Source of the DNA: an uncultured Eubacteriales bacterium
Lineage (GTDB): Bacteria > Bacillota > Clostridia > Oscillospirales > Oscillospiraceae
Direction of reading: 5' to 3'
Assembly (NCBI GenBank): GCA_949283375.1
Contig: CASDSM010000015.1
Location: 1-50,105 of the forward strand
DNA: 50,105 nucleotides
Below, piece after piece: positions 18,826 through 27,393 of this stretch. The position numbers were made by a program, and so were the translations under genes. Within the stretch, counting starts at the first letter, position 1, and every line of letters begins with the position of its first letter. Under the pieces are notes generated by a model that was not told where the DNA came from, made no database searches, and saw only the letters and a program-made list of their open reading frames with translations.

Positions 18826-19200
18826 GTAGGGGCGCACCGTGTGCGCCCGTCCGGAAAAGCGCCCGTCATCGCGGGCGCACGGGGTGCGCCCCTACGGGTG
18901 TCCATTTCATGGGAGATGCAGCGCGGATATGCCAAAGACGACGGTTTGTCATCAAATTGTAAAGGCGCGCCCGTTGAGGGGATGGCGGTATTCCAAAAAG
19001 GTGCATGGTACGCCCCTCATCCGACGCGGCTGACGCCGCGCCACCTTCCCCCAGAGGGGGAAGGCTTTTTGTCCAGCGCGGCCCCATGCCTTCCCCCTGG
19101 GGGGAAGGTGCCCCCGCAGGGGGCGGATGAGGGGGTGAAGGCCGCGCCCGCCCGGGAACGCCCCGTCATCGCGGGCGCACCATGTGCGCCCCTACAAGGA
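18826..19200. repeat. composite intergenic repeat, first block
   Basis: Two repeat types are interleaved. Type A is a GTAGGGGCGCACC ... GGTGCGCCCCTAC hairpin element (18826-18895, with a half copy ending GTGCGCCCCTAC at 19162-19196). Type B begins near 18966, contains GGTGCATGGTACGCCCC, a GACGCGGCTGACGCCGCGC palindrome and runs of CCTTCCCCC/GGGGGAAGG, and ends near 19150. Both recur in the second block. Such units are widespread non-coding repeats in gut Clostridia. Open frames crossing this region have no ribosome binding site and are artefacts of the repeat. Confidence 0.85.
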
Positions 19201-19281
19201 CCGCACCTTCACCCGAAAAGGCTTAAAAGGCGACGCATTCCAGGGCGTTCCCTGCGGGTTCTGTCGGGATACGAACACCCC

Positions 19282-19460
19282 GTAGGGGCGCACCGTGTGC
19301 GCCCGTCCGGAAAAGCGCCCGTTGCGGGTATGGCGGTATTCAGAAAAGGTGCATGGTACGCCCCTCATCCGACGCGGCTGACGCCGCGCCACCTTCCCCC
19401 GGAGGGGGAAGGTGCCCCGCAGGGGCGGATGAGGGGGCGAAGGCCGCGCCCACGCCCACA
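19282..19460. repeat. composite intergenic repeat, second block
   Basis: Repeats the type A start (GTAGGGGCGCACCGTGTGCG at 19282) joined to a nearly identical type B unit (about 19314-19455) with the same order of motifs as the first block. The joint from A into B is also repeated. The stretch 18810-19475 contains no gene. Confidence 0.85.
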
Positions 19461-19475
19461 GACGAACAGACAAAT

Positions 19476-20459
19476 TTACCCGAGTTCCCCGGCCATGCCG
19501 GCCAGCAGGCTCACCCAGCCCTCCCGGCGCCGCTCTTCCAAAATGGTCCACCCTGCCGCGCGCAGGGCGTCTGCCACGTCGCCGGCGCGGTGCTCGATGA
19601 TGCCGGAACAGAGAAAGCGTCCGCCCGGAGCGAGAAACGCGGGCACCACCGGCGCCAGCGGGATGATGACATCCGCGATGATATTGGCCAGCACAATCTC
19701 ATACCGGCCGGCGAGCTGCTCCTGAAGTTCCGCGTCGTTAACAATATCGCCGGTGCAGACGCGGAACTCCGCCCCGATGCCGTTGCAAGCGGCGTTCTCC
19801 GCCGCGACGCGGGAGGCCTTGGGGTCGATGTCGCACCCGGCGGCCCCGGACGCGCCCAGACGGAGGGCGGCGATGGAGAGGATGCCGCTCCCGCAGCCGA
19901 GGTCGAGCACGCGGTCGCCCGGCCGGACGCAGCGCTCCAGCCCCTCCAGACAGAGCTGGGTGGTGCTGTGCGACCCGGTGCCAAAGATCAGCCCGGGATT
20001 GAGGTAGAGGGCGGTCCGCCCCTCGGGGACGGGCTCCTCCCGCAGCCACTCGGGGACGATATAGAGCCGCTCCCCGACGGGGAAGGGCTGGTAGTACTGC
20101 TGCCAGTTGTGCGCCCAGTCCTCCTCCTGGAGGCGGGCGGTGCGGACGGCGAGCGTCCCGACGTCCGCCTCGGTGCGCGCGCGAAAACCCTTCAGCCCGG
20201 CGGTGATCTCCGCCAGGCGCGCGCGGCCGTCCTCGTCGTCCGTCAGGTAGAACTTCACGCGGGAGACCCCGCGCAGCGCGGCGCGCAGGCCCTCGTCCAC
20301 GTCCGACCAGGCGGCGCGGTTCTCATCCTCAAACTGCTCCAGGTCGCGCTCGTCCTCGAGCACCAGGCCTGCAATGCCGCAGGCGGTGAGGTAGGCCGCC
20401 AGCGCCTCCAGGGCGCCGGAGCGGGTGTCGATGCTCACTTCCAGCCAAATTTGATCCAT
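19476..20459 (-). CDS. prmA: ribosomal protein L11 methyltransferase
   Basis: SAM-dependent enzyme that trimethylates ribosomal protein L11. The 327 residues comprise an N-terminal substrate-recognition domain (MDQIWLEVSIDTRSGALEAL) and a C-terminal Rossmann methyltransferase. The latter has the PrmA-specific GTGSHSTTQLCLEGLE near 160, motif I VLDLGCGSGILSIA near 180, and the NIIADVI motif near 245 that corresponds to the N-x-x-A loop. AAGGAAGG lies before the ATG. It is divergent from the helical hypothetical gene. The 3' end abuts the repeat block. Confidence 0.96.
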   Translation of the reverse strand: MDQIWLEVSIDTRSGALEALAAYLTACGIAGLVLEDERDLEQFEDENRAAWSDVDEGLRAALRGVSRVKFYLTDDEDGRARLAEITAGLKGFRARTEADVGTLAVRTARLQEEDWAHNWQQYYQPFPVGERLYIVPEWLREEPVPEGRTALYLNPGLIFGTGSHSTTQLCLEGLERCVRPGDRVLDLGCGSGILSIAALRLGASGAAGCDIDPKASRVAAENAACNGIGAEFRVCTGDIVNDAELQEQLAGRYEIVLANIIADVIIPLAPVVPAFLAPGGRFLCSGIIEHRAGDVADALRAAGWTILEERRREGWVSLLAGMAGELG

Positions 20460-20561
20460 TGGGAAAACCTTCCTTTCGCCCTCCTTCGCCGCGCTGTGGG
20501 AATGATTCCGCCCGCCGGGCGCAAACTAACGGCGGACCCATGCGGGGACAGAAGGAGGAAC

Positions 20562-21053
20562 ATGATGGAAATGACAAATGAATGCGCCCTCTTGCAGGAG
20601 ATCTATCAGGGCGCGGCGATGGGCGGCGAGTCCATCCGCCTACTCCTGCCCAAGGTGAAGAACGCGCGCTTCCGCTCCGACCTGCAGACGCAGGAGCGGC
20701 AGTACCGCGACACCGCCGCGCAGGCGGAGGAGCAGCTCAAAGAGCGCGGCGAGTGCCCGCGCGAGCTCCCGCGCGACCGGCAGGCGATGCTCTGGCTGGG
20801 GGTGCAGGGCAAGACCCTGCTCAATCAGGAGACGAGCCACCTCGCCCGCCTGATGATCGAGGGGAGCAATATGGGCATTGTCACCCTCACCGGCGTGCTC
20901 AACAGCTTTGGCAGCAGCCAGGACAACCCCGCTCAGAGCCAGACGGAGGCGCAGCTCGCCGGTGAGGCGAAGAACCCCGCCGTCCGCCTCGCCCGGGAGA
21001 CCATCCGCCACGAGCGGGACAACATCGACCGGCTGAAGGTCTATCTGCAATAA
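20562..21053 (+). CDS. hypothetical helical protein, possibly ferritin-like bundle
   Basis: A 163-residue soluble product with no family I can name. It is almost entirely predicted helix, with polar Gln/Glu/Arg-rich segments (LQTQERQYRDTAAQAEEQL near 42-60 and LARETIRHERDNIDRLKVYL at the end) separated by a more hydrophobic middle. The four-segment pattern suggests an up-down bundle of ferritin-like shape, but I see no clear metal-ligand ExxH pairs. GAAGGAGGAA precedes the ATG, so it is very likely translated. It is divergent from prmA and convergent with the methyltransferase gene, 6 bp away. Confidence 0.75.
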   Translation: MMEMTNECALLQEIYQGAAMGGESIRLLLPKVKNARFRSDLQTQERQYRDTAAQAEEQLKERGECPRELPRDRQAMLWLGVQGKTLLNQETSHLARLMIEGSNMGIVTLTGVLNSFGSSQDNPAQSQTEAQLAGEAKNPAVRLARETIRHERDNIDRLKVYLQ

Positions 21054-21059
21054 GGGAGA

Positions 21060-22184
21060 TCAGGTCTTGCCGAACTGGTAGAGATCGCACTTGAGCATCC
21101 CGTTGTAGAGCTTGCGGCGGCGTCTGGCCTTTTGACCAAAGGCGTGCTCCAGGTCCTCGTAGGAGGAGAGGATGCTCACGCCCCATCCCTCCGGGAGCAG
21201 GCGGGCCGCCGCGCCGAAGTCGTGGTAGAGCCTGCCTGCCTCCTCCGGGGTGAGCAGCCGCTCGCCGTAGGGCGGATTGGTGACCACCCGCCCGTAGGGC
21301 TCATGGGCGTAAAAGCGCCGGGCGTCGGCGACCTCAAAGCGGACGGTGTCCTCCACCTCCGCCTTGACGGCGTTCTCCTGGGCGATGCGCACCGCCCGCG
21401 GGTCGATGTCGCCGCCCCAGATGTCATAGCCGCGGCGGTACTCCCGGTCCATCGCCTCCTCCACCGCGTCCATCCAGATGGACTGGTCAAAGACGGGCCA
21501 GCGCTGGGCGGCGAATCGGCGGTTCAGGCCGGGCGCACGGTTTTTCGCGATCAGCGCCGCCTCGATGCAGATGGTGCCCGAGCCGCAGAACGGGTCACAG
21601 AACGGGTCCAGCCCCCGGTAGCGGGCCAGCAGCACCAGCGCGGCGGCCAGCGTCTCGCGCAGGGGGGCCTCCACGCCGACGGCGCGGTAGCCGCGCTGGT
21701 AGAGCCCCGCCCCCGAGGTGTCCAGACAGAGCAGGACCTCGTCCTTCAAAATGGAGAACTGGATCTGATAGGTCTCCCCTGTCTCCGGCAGCCACTCCAC
21801 CCCGTAGGCCTGCCCCAGGCGCTGGGAGACCGCCTTTTTCACGATGGACTGGCAGGCGGGCACCGAGTGGAGCTGGGAGGAGAGGGAGTACCCCTTGACG
21901 GGGAAGGCCCCGTCACGCGGGATGATCCCCTCCCAGCGCACCGCGCGCACCCCCTGAAAGAGCTCCTCGAAGCTCTCGGCGTGAAACTCCGCCAGCACGA
22001 GCAGGACGCGCGCCCCGCAGCGCAGGCCGATGTTCATCCGCGCCAGGTCTCCCAGACTGCCCCTGCAGAAGACGCGGGCGTTCTCCGCGCGCACCTCCTC
22101 CAGGCCGAGTTTTTTCAGCTCGTCGGCCACCAGCCGCTCGAGCCCCATCAGGCAGGGCACCATAAATTTCATCCGGTGCTGCAT
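21060..22184 (-). CDS. THUMP-domain RNA methyltransferase (RlmL/YpsC type)
   Basis: SAM-dependent base methyltransferase, most likely acting on 23S rRNA as the N-terminal half of E. coli RlmKL does on G2445. The 374 residues start with a ferredoxin-like/THUMP region (about 1-160, residues KKLGLEEVRAENARVFCRG). The methyltransferase domain follows, with DPFCGSGTICIEAALIAKN near 186 and the catalytic TNPPYGERL near 298. Length matches the B. subtilis YpsC class. Starts at 22184 or 22172 are both possible. Target assignment is by family only. Confidence 0.9.
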   Translation of the reverse strand: MQHRMKFMVPCLMGLERLVADELKKLGLEEVRAENARVFCRGSLGDLARMNIGLRCGARVLLVLAEFHAESFEELFQGVRAVRWEGIIPRDGAFPVKGYSLSSQLHSVPACQSIVKKAVSQRLGQAYGVEWLPETGETYQIQFSILKDEVLLCLDTSGAGLYQRGYRAVGVEAPLRETLAAALVLLARYRGLDPFCDPFCGSGTICIEAALIAKNRAPGLNRRFAAQRWPVFDQSIWMDAVEEAMDREYRRGYDIWGGDIDPRAVRIAQENAVKAEVEDTVRFEVADARRFYAHEPYGRVVTNPPYGERLLTPEEAGRLYHDFGAAARLLPEGWGVSILSSYEDLEHAFGQKARRRRKLYNGMLKCDLYQFGKT

Positions 22185-22318
22185 ATGACCTCACATCCTT
22201 TGCCCCCAGTATAGCGGAAACGCCCTGAAATGTATAGACCTTGTCTGAAAACAGAAAAGGCGAACCGGGCGGCGGTCAGGTGGAAAGATTTAATCTTGTG
22301 AAATGCTGCCGCTTTCTG

Positions 22319-22347
22319 TTGCCTTTTGCTTTGCGACATGATATGAT
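22319..22347 (+). promoter_or_regulatory. promoter of the nfeD-SPFH pair
   Basis: TTGCCT (22319-22324), 17 nt, TATGAT (22342-22347), 33 nt before the NfeD start codon. Confidence 0.7.
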
Positions 22348-22379
22348 AAAAACAACCTTCTGAAAGGGGGAATCTGCAC

Positions 22380-22814
22380 ATGTCGCCATCCCTGTTCTGG
22401 GTGATCGCCATCTTTGTCTTCGCCGTGGCGGAGGCGGCCACCGTGGGGCTGGTCTCCATCTGGTTTGCCGTCGGCGCGCTGGCCGGGTTTGTGGTGAGCT
22501 TTTTCACCGGAAATCTGTGGATTCAGGCGGGTGTCTTTCTGCTGGTGTCTTTTTTGGCGCTGGTGGGGATCAAGCCGCTGGCCGACAAGTTTTTTACATC
22601 CCGCGGCCACCAGCCCACCAATGCCGACCGCGTGCTCGGGCAGGAGGGTGTCGTGCTCGAGGCGGTGTGCAACCTGGAAAACCGCGGCCGGGTGCAGGTG
22701 CTGGGCCAGGACTGGACCGCCCGCTCCGAGACGGGGGAGGACATCCAGGCGGGCGCCACCGTCACCATCTGCCGCATCGAGGGCGTGAAGCTGTTCGTCG
22801 CGCCGAAGCCCTGA
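22380..22814 (+). CDS. NfeD-family membrane protein
   Basis: Partner of SPFH/flotillin-like proteins in membrane microdomains. The 144 residues contain two or three membrane helices in the first 75. A small OB-fold follows (EGVVLEAVCNLENRGRVQV ... WTARSETGEDIQAG), the typical short NfeD layout without the protease domain. It lies 41 bp before the SPFH gene and is surely co-transcribed. AAAGGGGG precedes the ATG. Confidence 0.92.
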   Translation: MSPSLFWVIAIFVFAVAEAATVGLVSIWFAVGALAGFVVSFFTGNLWIQAGVFLLVSFLALVGIKPLADKFFTSRGHQPTNADRVLGQEGVVLEAVCNLENRGRVQVLGQDWTARSETGEDIQAGATVTICRIEGVKLFVAPKP

Positions 22815-22855
22815 ACGTACATCCATCTGTCTGAGAGGAAAGGAGCGTATCTCCC

Positions 22856-23776
22856 GTGGAATTCATTCCGATTTTGATCCTGGTGGTCATCGTACTGCTC
22901 ATTCTGGCGAAAAACGTCGTCGTCGTGCGCCAGTCGCGCGCGTATGTGATCGAGCGCCTCGGCGCGTTTCACAGCGTGTGGGGCGTGGGCATCCACTTTA
23001 AGATCCCGTTCATCGAGCGGGTGGCCAAGGCGGTCTCCCTGAAGGAGCAGATCGCCGACTTCCCGCCCCAGCCGGTGATCACGAAGGACAACGTCACCAT
23101 CCAGATCGACACGGTGCTCTACTTCCAGATCACCGACCCCAAGCTCTACACCTACGGCGTGGAGCACCCGATGCCCGCCATCGAGAACCTGACCACCACC
23201 ACCCTGCGCAACATCATCGGCGAGCTGGAGCTGGACCAGTCCCTCACCAGCCGCGACATCATCAACGCCAAGATGCGCTCCATCCTCGACGAGGCGACCG
23301 ACCCCTGGGGCATCAAGGTCAACCGCGTGGAGCTCAAGAACATCCTCCCGCCCAAGGAGATCCAGGACGCGATGGAGAAGCAGATGAAGGCCGAGCGCGA
23401 GCGCCGCGAGCAGATCCTCCAGGCCGAGGGGCAGAAGCAGAGCCAGATCCTCGTCGCCGAGGGCGAGCGGCAGTCCGTCATCCTGCGCGCCCAGGCGGCC
23501 AAGGAGGCCAAGCTCCTGGAGGCGGAGGCGAACGCCCAGGCCGTCCTCAAGGTGCAGGAGGCCACCGCACAGGCCATCCGGATGCTCAACGAGGCCGCGC
23601 CGAGCGACGCGGTGATCAAGATCCGCGCCCTCGAGGCGTTCTCTGCCGCGGCAAACGGCCGGGCGACCAAGATCATCATCCCCTCCGAGATCCAGTCCCT
23701 CGCCGGGCTGGCGGAGAGCCTGCGCACCGTGGCCGCCTCCGGCGAGCCGGAGAGCGCCCCTGCCCCCAAGAAGTAA
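22856..23776 (+). CDS. SPFH/band 7 (stomatin-like) protein
   Basis: Membrane-anchored scaffold of the stomatin/prohibitin superfamily, forming oligomers that organise the membrane and its proteases. The 306 residues begin with one membrane segment (FIPILILVVIVLLILAK). The SPFH domain follows (about 25-190, VRQSRAYVIERLGAFHSVW), then an Ala/Glu-rich coiled coil (about 180-265). It starts with GTG at 22856; AGGAAAGGAG lies upstream. NfeD plus stomatin pairs are a conserved operon. Closest to the paraslipin/QmcA type by length and the LKNILPPKEIQDAMEKQMKA stretch. Confidence 0.94.
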   Translation: MEFIPILILVVIVLLILAKNVVVVRQSRAYVIERLGAFHSVWGVGIHFKIPFIERVAKAVSLKEQIADFPPQPVITKDNVTIQIDTVLYFQITDPKLYTYGVEHPMPAIENLTTTTLRNIIGELELDQSLTSRDIINAKMRSILDEATDPWGIKVNRVELKNILPPKEIQDAMEKQMKAERERREQILQAEGQKQSQILVAEGERQSVILRAQAAKEAKLLEAEANAQAVLKVQEATAQAIRMLNEAAPSDAVIKIRALEAFSAAANGRATKIIIPSEIQSLAGLAESLRTVAASGEPESAPAPKK

Positions 23777-23801
23777 TCTCCGTCCCCAGCGACAGCAGTC
23801 C

Positions 23802-23841
23802 GGCGGCCCGGCGCGGGAGCACTTCCCGCCGCGGGGCCGCC
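23802..23841 (+). terminator. probable terminator after the SPFH gene
   Basis: Nested arms GGCGGCCC/GGGCCGCC and GCGGGA/TCCCGC form a strong hairpin just after the SPFH stop, followed by a weak T-containing stretch (ATGATTTTA). Confidence 0.5.
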
Positions 23842-23935
23842 GCATGATTTTAATCCAATTTTTAACCGGGACAAAGGCGGAATTCATCCCGTCCGGGTAT
23901 ACTGGTGTCAATCAGACCGGAAAGGAAGAGGCACG

Positions 23936-24520
23936 ATGGAAGAGAAGATCACATTGGAGCAGGTGGAGCGGCTGCGGTCGCTCTCCGGCGCCTCCTATGC
24001 CGACGTCAAGGCGGCGCTGGAGGCGTCCGGCGGAGATCTGCTCGACGCGCTTATCTGGCTGGAGCAGGCGGGGAAGATCCCCGACGCGCAGGTGGGGGCA
24101 TATTCCACCCGCGCGGACGCCCCGGCCGGGGGACGCGCCGCCTCCCGCGCCGGGGGCGCAGCCGGGCGCTGCGCGCCGGAGGAGGAGGCCCGCCGGCGGG
24201 AGGAGGAGCGGCGCGAGCAGGCCCGCACCGCCGGGCGGACCCTCAAGCGCTGGCTGGTGGACAACCGGCTGGAGGGCTACCACCGGCCGAGCGGACGTGA
24301 GCTGCAAATTCCGGTGGGGGTGGCGCTGGTGCTGCTGGTGTTGGCGTTCTGGCTGGTGCCGGTGCTGCTGATCGCGGGCTACTGCCTCGGCTGGCGCTAC
24401 CGCATGGCCGGTCCCGACCTCGGCCGGGAGGACGTGAACGAGGTGATGGACAACCTCAACGACACCGCCGGGGACGTGGTGGAGAGCGTGCGGCGAAACT
24501 TTTTTGACGGGAAGAAATGA
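23936..24520 (+). CDS. DUF4342 protein with N-terminal UBA-like domain
   Basis: The 194 residues start with a UBA/TS-N-like three-helix domain (ITLEQVERLRSLSGASYADV ... ALIWLEQAG), the ubiquitin-associated fold also used by EF-Ts. A charged Ala/Arg/Glu-rich linker follows (about 55-105). Then comes the DUF4342 segment, with one or two membrane helices near 125-150 and a soluble tail with VNEVMDNLNDTAGDVVESV. Function is unknown. It precedes a response regulator by a few bases and is likely part of the same transcript, so it may take part in that membrane-stress response; this is inference. Confidence 0.85.
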   Translation: MEEKITLEQVERLRSLSGASYADVKAALEASGGDLLDALIWLEQAGKIPDAQVGAYSTRADAPAGGRAASRAGGAAGRCAPEEEARRREEERREQARTAGRTLKRWLVDNRLEGYHRPSGRELQIPVGVALVLLVLAFWLVPVLLIAGYCLGWRYRMAGPDLGREDVNEVMDNLNDTAGDVVESVRRNFFDGKK

Positions 24521-24532
24521 GGATCGGTGGCG

Positions 24533-25201
24533 ATGGCGAGAATACTCATTGTGGAGGACGAGGAAAAGCTGGCCCGGATGCTCGAGCTGGAGCTGACGCA
24601 CGAGGGCTATGAGACGGAGAAGGCCTGTGACGGCCGGACCGGGCTGGAGAAGGCCCTCTCCGGCCGGTTTGACCTGGTGCTGCTGGACATCATGCTCCCC
24701 CGGCTCTCCGGCATGGAGGTGCTGCGCCGCCTGCGCCGGGCGGAGGAGGGGCACACCCCCGTCCTCCTGCTCACCGCGCGCGACGCGGTGATGGACAAGG
24801 TCTCCGGGCTGGACGCCGGCGCGGAGGACTATATCACCAAGCCCTTCGCCATCGAGGAGCTGCTTGCCCGCATCCGGGCAGGACTGCGCAAGCGCGGCAG
24901 CGCGGCGGCGGCCTCCCCGGCGCTCACGGTGGGCGCCCTCTCCCTCGATGCGGCGGGGCGGACGGTGACGCTGCACGGCGCGCCGGTGACCCTCACCCGG
25001 CGGGAGTTTGACCTGCTGCAATACCTGATGGAGCACGCGAACCATGTGCTCACCCGGGAGCAGCTGCTCAGCCAGGTCTGGGGCTACGACTATGCCGGGG
25101 AGACCAACGCCGTGGACGTCTACGTCAGCTTCCTGCGCAACAAGCTGGGCGCGGGTGTGATCGAGACCGTCCGCGGCGTGGGCTACATCATGCGGCGCTG
25201 A
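24533..25201 (+). CDS. OmpR/PhoB-family response regulator
   Basis: Phosphorylation-controlled transcription regulator. The 222 residues comprise a receiver domain with acidic pocket EDEE, phospho-acceptor Asp in LVLLDIMLP near 51, Thr in LLLTAR and Lys in ITKPF near 101. The winged-helix DNA-binding domain follows (LTRREFDLLQYLMEHANHV ... NAVDVYVSFLRNKLG). I start at ATG 24533 (MARILIVEDE) rather than the GTG two codons earlier. It sits 12 bp after the DUF4342 gene and 16 bp before its kinase. The target genes are not visible. Confidence 0.96.
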   Translation: MARILIVEDEEKLARMLELELTHEGYETEKACDGRTGLEKALSGRFDLVLLDIMLPRLSGMEVLRRLRRAEEGHTPVLLLTARDAVMDKVSGLDAGAEDYITKPFAIEELLARIRAGLRKRGSAAAASPALTVGALSLDAAGRTVTLHGAPVTLTRREFDLLQYLMEHANHVLTREQLLSQVWGYDYAGETNAVDVYVSFLRNKLGAGVIETVRGVGYIMRR

Positions 25202-25217
25202 GCGGGGAGGGGACGGC

Positions 25218-26333
25218 ATGGCGCGACGAAAAGCGATGCTGGACGGCATTGTCCGGCAGATCAGCACGAAGCTCTTTTTGCAGGATCTGGCCTGCTTCCT
25301 CCTGCTGGATATCGCCGTCTTTCTCCTGCTCGGCTACAGCTCCTGGGCCTGGCGGGCGCTGTGTACGGTGGAGTTTCTCATTCTGGCCTTCTTTCTCAAC
25401 CAGAACAGCAAGCTCATCCGCTCCATGCTTGCCCCGCTGGAGGCGATGGGGGAGACGGCGGACGTCCTCGGACAGAGTGAGCTGCGCCCGGAGGACCTGG
25501 AATACCTCATCGCCCGGCTGGACAACATCAACGTCTCCCACCTCGGCAGCCGGGTGAATGTCCCCCAGAGCCGGGAGCTGGCGGGGCTGACGCGGGCGAT
25601 CAACGCGATGCTCGAGCGCATCGACCAGGGCTATCAGGCCCAGGCCCGCTTTGTCTCCGACGCCTCGCACGAGCTGCGCACCCCCATCGCCGTCATCCAG
25701 GGCTACGCCAACCTCCTCAGCCGCTGGGGGAAGGACAACCCCGCCGCTCGCGAGGAGGCGATCGACGCCATCGTGCAGGAGTCGGCCTCCATGGCCCGGA
25801 TGGTGGATCAGCTCCTCTTCCTCACCCGGGGGGACAACGACACCCAGACCGTCCGCCTCGAGCAGACAGATCTCACCCTCCTGGCCGACGAGGTGGCGCG
25901 GGAGACCTCTCTGCTGGAGACCGGACGGAATATCTCGGCACAGCTCGACCCGCTGGTGCTGGTCCGGGCGGATGCGGGGCTGATGAAGCAGGCCCTGCGC
26001 GTGCTGGTGGACAATGCGGTGAAGTACACCTCCGACGGCGACGAGATCCGCATCACCCTGCGCGCCGGGGAGGGCTATGCCCGCCTGTCGGTGAGCGACA
26101 GCGGGCGGGGGATCCCGCCAAAGGAGCTGGCGGCCATCTTCCGCCGCTTCTACCGCACGGAGGAGTCGCGCAGCCGGGAGACCGGCGGCAGCGGCCTCGG
26201 CCTCTCCATCGCCCACTGGATCGCCCAGCGCCACGGCGGCTGGATCGAGGTGGTCAGCCGCCCCGGCGCGGGGAGCCGCTTCACCCTGGTCCTCCCGCTC
26301 GAGCGGCTGGAGGAGGGGACGGAAAACAGATAA
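25218..26333 (+). CDS. sensor histidine kinase without a large external sensor
   Basis: Membrane kinase that phosphorylates the preceding response regulator. Of 371 residues, two helices near 22-42 and 46-66 are joined by a very short loop, so there is almost no extracytoplasmic domain. A linker follows (about 70-140), then the HisKA domain with SHELRTPIAVIQGY (phospho-acceptor His near 153). The ATPase domain has DNAVKYTSDG, DSGRGIPPKE and GGSGLGLSIAHW. A kinase of this shape probably senses a membrane or protein signal, as in intramembrane-sensing kinases; the DUF4342 or SPFH proteins nearby are possible partners (inference). Confidence 0.95.
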   Translation: MARRKAMLDGIVRQISTKLFLQDLACFLLLDIAVFLLLGYSSWAWRALCTVEFLILAFFLNQNSKLIRSMLAPLEAMGETADVLGQSELRPEDLEYLIARLDNINVSHLGSRVNVPQSRELAGLTRAINAMLERIDQGYQAQARFVSDASHELRTPIAVIQGYANLLSRWGKDNPAAREEAIDAIVQESASMARMVDQLLFLTRGDNDTQTVRLEQTDLTLLADEVARETSLLETGRNISAQLDPLVLVRADAGLMKQALRVLVDNAVKYTSDGDEIRITLRAGEGYARLSVSDSGRGIPPKELAAIFRRFYRTEESRSRETGGSGLGLSIAHWIAQRHGGWIEVVSRPGAGSRFTLVLPLERLEEGTENR

Positions 26334-26340
26334 CACAGCT

Positions 26341-26374
26341 GCGGCGGGGAGCGTCTCATTTCGCTCCCCGCCGC
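26341..26374 (+). terminator. hairpin after the two-component operon
   Basis: A 13-bp stem GCGGCGGGGAGCG / CGCTCCCCGCCGC with a 8-nt loop begins 8 nt past the kinase stop. It lacks a clear T-run on the plus strand, so termination is not certain. It is followed by GTGTCAAAAAAGG, resembling one end of the dispersed repeat. Confidence 0.5.
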
Positions 26375-26450
26375 GGCGTGTCAAAAAAGGCTCGCCGGGT
26401 TTGGCCAGCAGGGCGAAACAGCTTCAGCAGATGCAGGCATTTGTCTGGCA

Positions 26451-26882
26451 TCATCTCCGCCGCACCACGTTTTCCGAGATGTCGCCCAGCGCCCTGGCCG
26501 CCTCCGCCTCGTAGCGGCGGCTGCGCACGAGGTCGCCGAGGGAGAGCATCCCCACCACGCGCCCGCCCTCCGTGACCGGCAGGCGGCGGACCTGATGGCG
26601 GCTCATCCGCAGCAGGGCCTCCTCACAGCGCTCTCCGGGGGAGAGGGTCTCCAGCTCCCGCGTCATGATATCGCCCACCGGCACACGGGAGGGGTCCTCC
26701 CGCGCGGCGACGCAGCGGGTGACGATGTCCCGGTCGGTGACCACGCCGAGCAGCGCCCCATCCTGCGCGCAGACCGGCAGCAGGCCGAGGTTGTGCCGCG
26801 TGAGCAGCCGGGCCGCCAGGGCGGCGGACTCCTCCGGCGTGATGGAGACAACGTGGCGGCACATCATATCTTTCACTTGCAT
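26451..26882 (-). CDS. tandem CBS-domain protein
   Basis: Small regulatory protein of two CBS motifs (a Bateman module), the kind that binds AMP, ATP or other adenosine ligands. The 143 residues begin MQVKDMMCRHVVSITPEES. The first CBS has LLPVCAQDGALLGVVTDRD near 36-54, and the second has VRRLPVTEGGRVVGMLSLGD near 97-116. There is no attached enzyme, so it acts through a partner or ligand that cannot be read from the sequence. GGGAGG precedes the ATG. It stands alone. Confidence 0.93.
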   Translation of the reverse strand: MQVKDMMCRHVVSITPEESAALAARLLTRHNLGLLPVCAQDGALLGVVTDRDIVTRCVAAREDPSRVPVGDIMTRELETLSPGERCEEALLRMSRHQVRRLPVTEGGRVVGMLSLGDLVRSRRYEAEAARALGDISENVVRRR

Positions 26883-27060
26883 CTTTCACACCTCCCGCCC
26901 CATGCCGGCGCGGGCGGACAGGAGCGGCGCCGCCCGCGCATGGGGAATTCCTGCTGTCAGTATGCCCCGCGCGGGCGGCGTTATTCCGCGTGATTTTGTG
27001 ACAGCTGATCGGCCCTGCCGGCGAGGGTGCGCAGGAGGGTGCTAACGCTCCCGTCCGGTG

Positions 27061-27068
27061 CATACACT
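27061..27068 (+). promoter_or_regulatory. possible sigma-E-like -10 for yabP
   Basis: CATACACT, which matches the -10 of mother-cell sigma-E promoters, lies 32 nt before the yabP start codon. yabP is sigma-E dependent in Bacillus. The -35 region is not convincing. Confidence 0.35.
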
Positions 27069-27099
27069 GAGAACAGCACCATGGGAGGGGGTCTGTGCT

Positions 27100-27390
27100 A
27101 TGGCGATGACGGGCGGGAATGGACTGGCAGAGCAGGCGGTCCGGCACCATATTTTACTGGAGAACCGGGACCGGCTGGCGGTCTCCGGTGTGGAGGAGGT
27201 GGAGCGCTTTGACGAGAACGAGGTGGTCCTCGCCACCGCGCTGGGGGCGCTCATCATCCGCGGGGAGAATCTGCACATCGAGCAGCTCAGCCTGGACGGC
27301 GGAGAGCTGAAGGTAGAGGGGGCGGTGGACTCGATGACCTACGAGGCGCCGCAGGAGCGCCGCGGCTTCTGGTCCCGCCTGCTCGGGTAG
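27100..27390 (+). CDS. yabP: sporulation protein YabP
   Basis: Spore coat/cortex assembly protein, made in the mother cell. The 96 residues contain the YabP/YqfC beta-rich fold: HHILLENRDRLAVSGVEEVERFDE, then the family ALGALIIRGENLHIEQLSLD and GELKVEGAVDSMTYE. I chose ATG 27100 because GGGAGGGGG lies upstream; the frame could begin at 27058. First gene of yabP-yabQ-divIC-yabR, an order conserved in endospore formers. Confidence 0.96.
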   Translation: MAMTGGNGLAEQAVRHHILLENRDRLAVSGVEEVERFDENEVVLATALGALIIRGENLHIEQLSLDGGELKVEGAVDSMTYEAPQERRGFWSRLLG

Positions 27391-27393
27391 CCG

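Noticed and set aside
19000-19450. CRISPR array in the repeat-rich gap
   Set aside because: The repeats are long, few, unevenly spaced and internally palindromic, with no uniform spacers and no cas genes.
18841-19725. Plus-strand frame of 294 codons through the composite repeat
   Set aside because: It is made of the repeat units read in frame, lacks a ribosome binding site and runs antisense into prmA.
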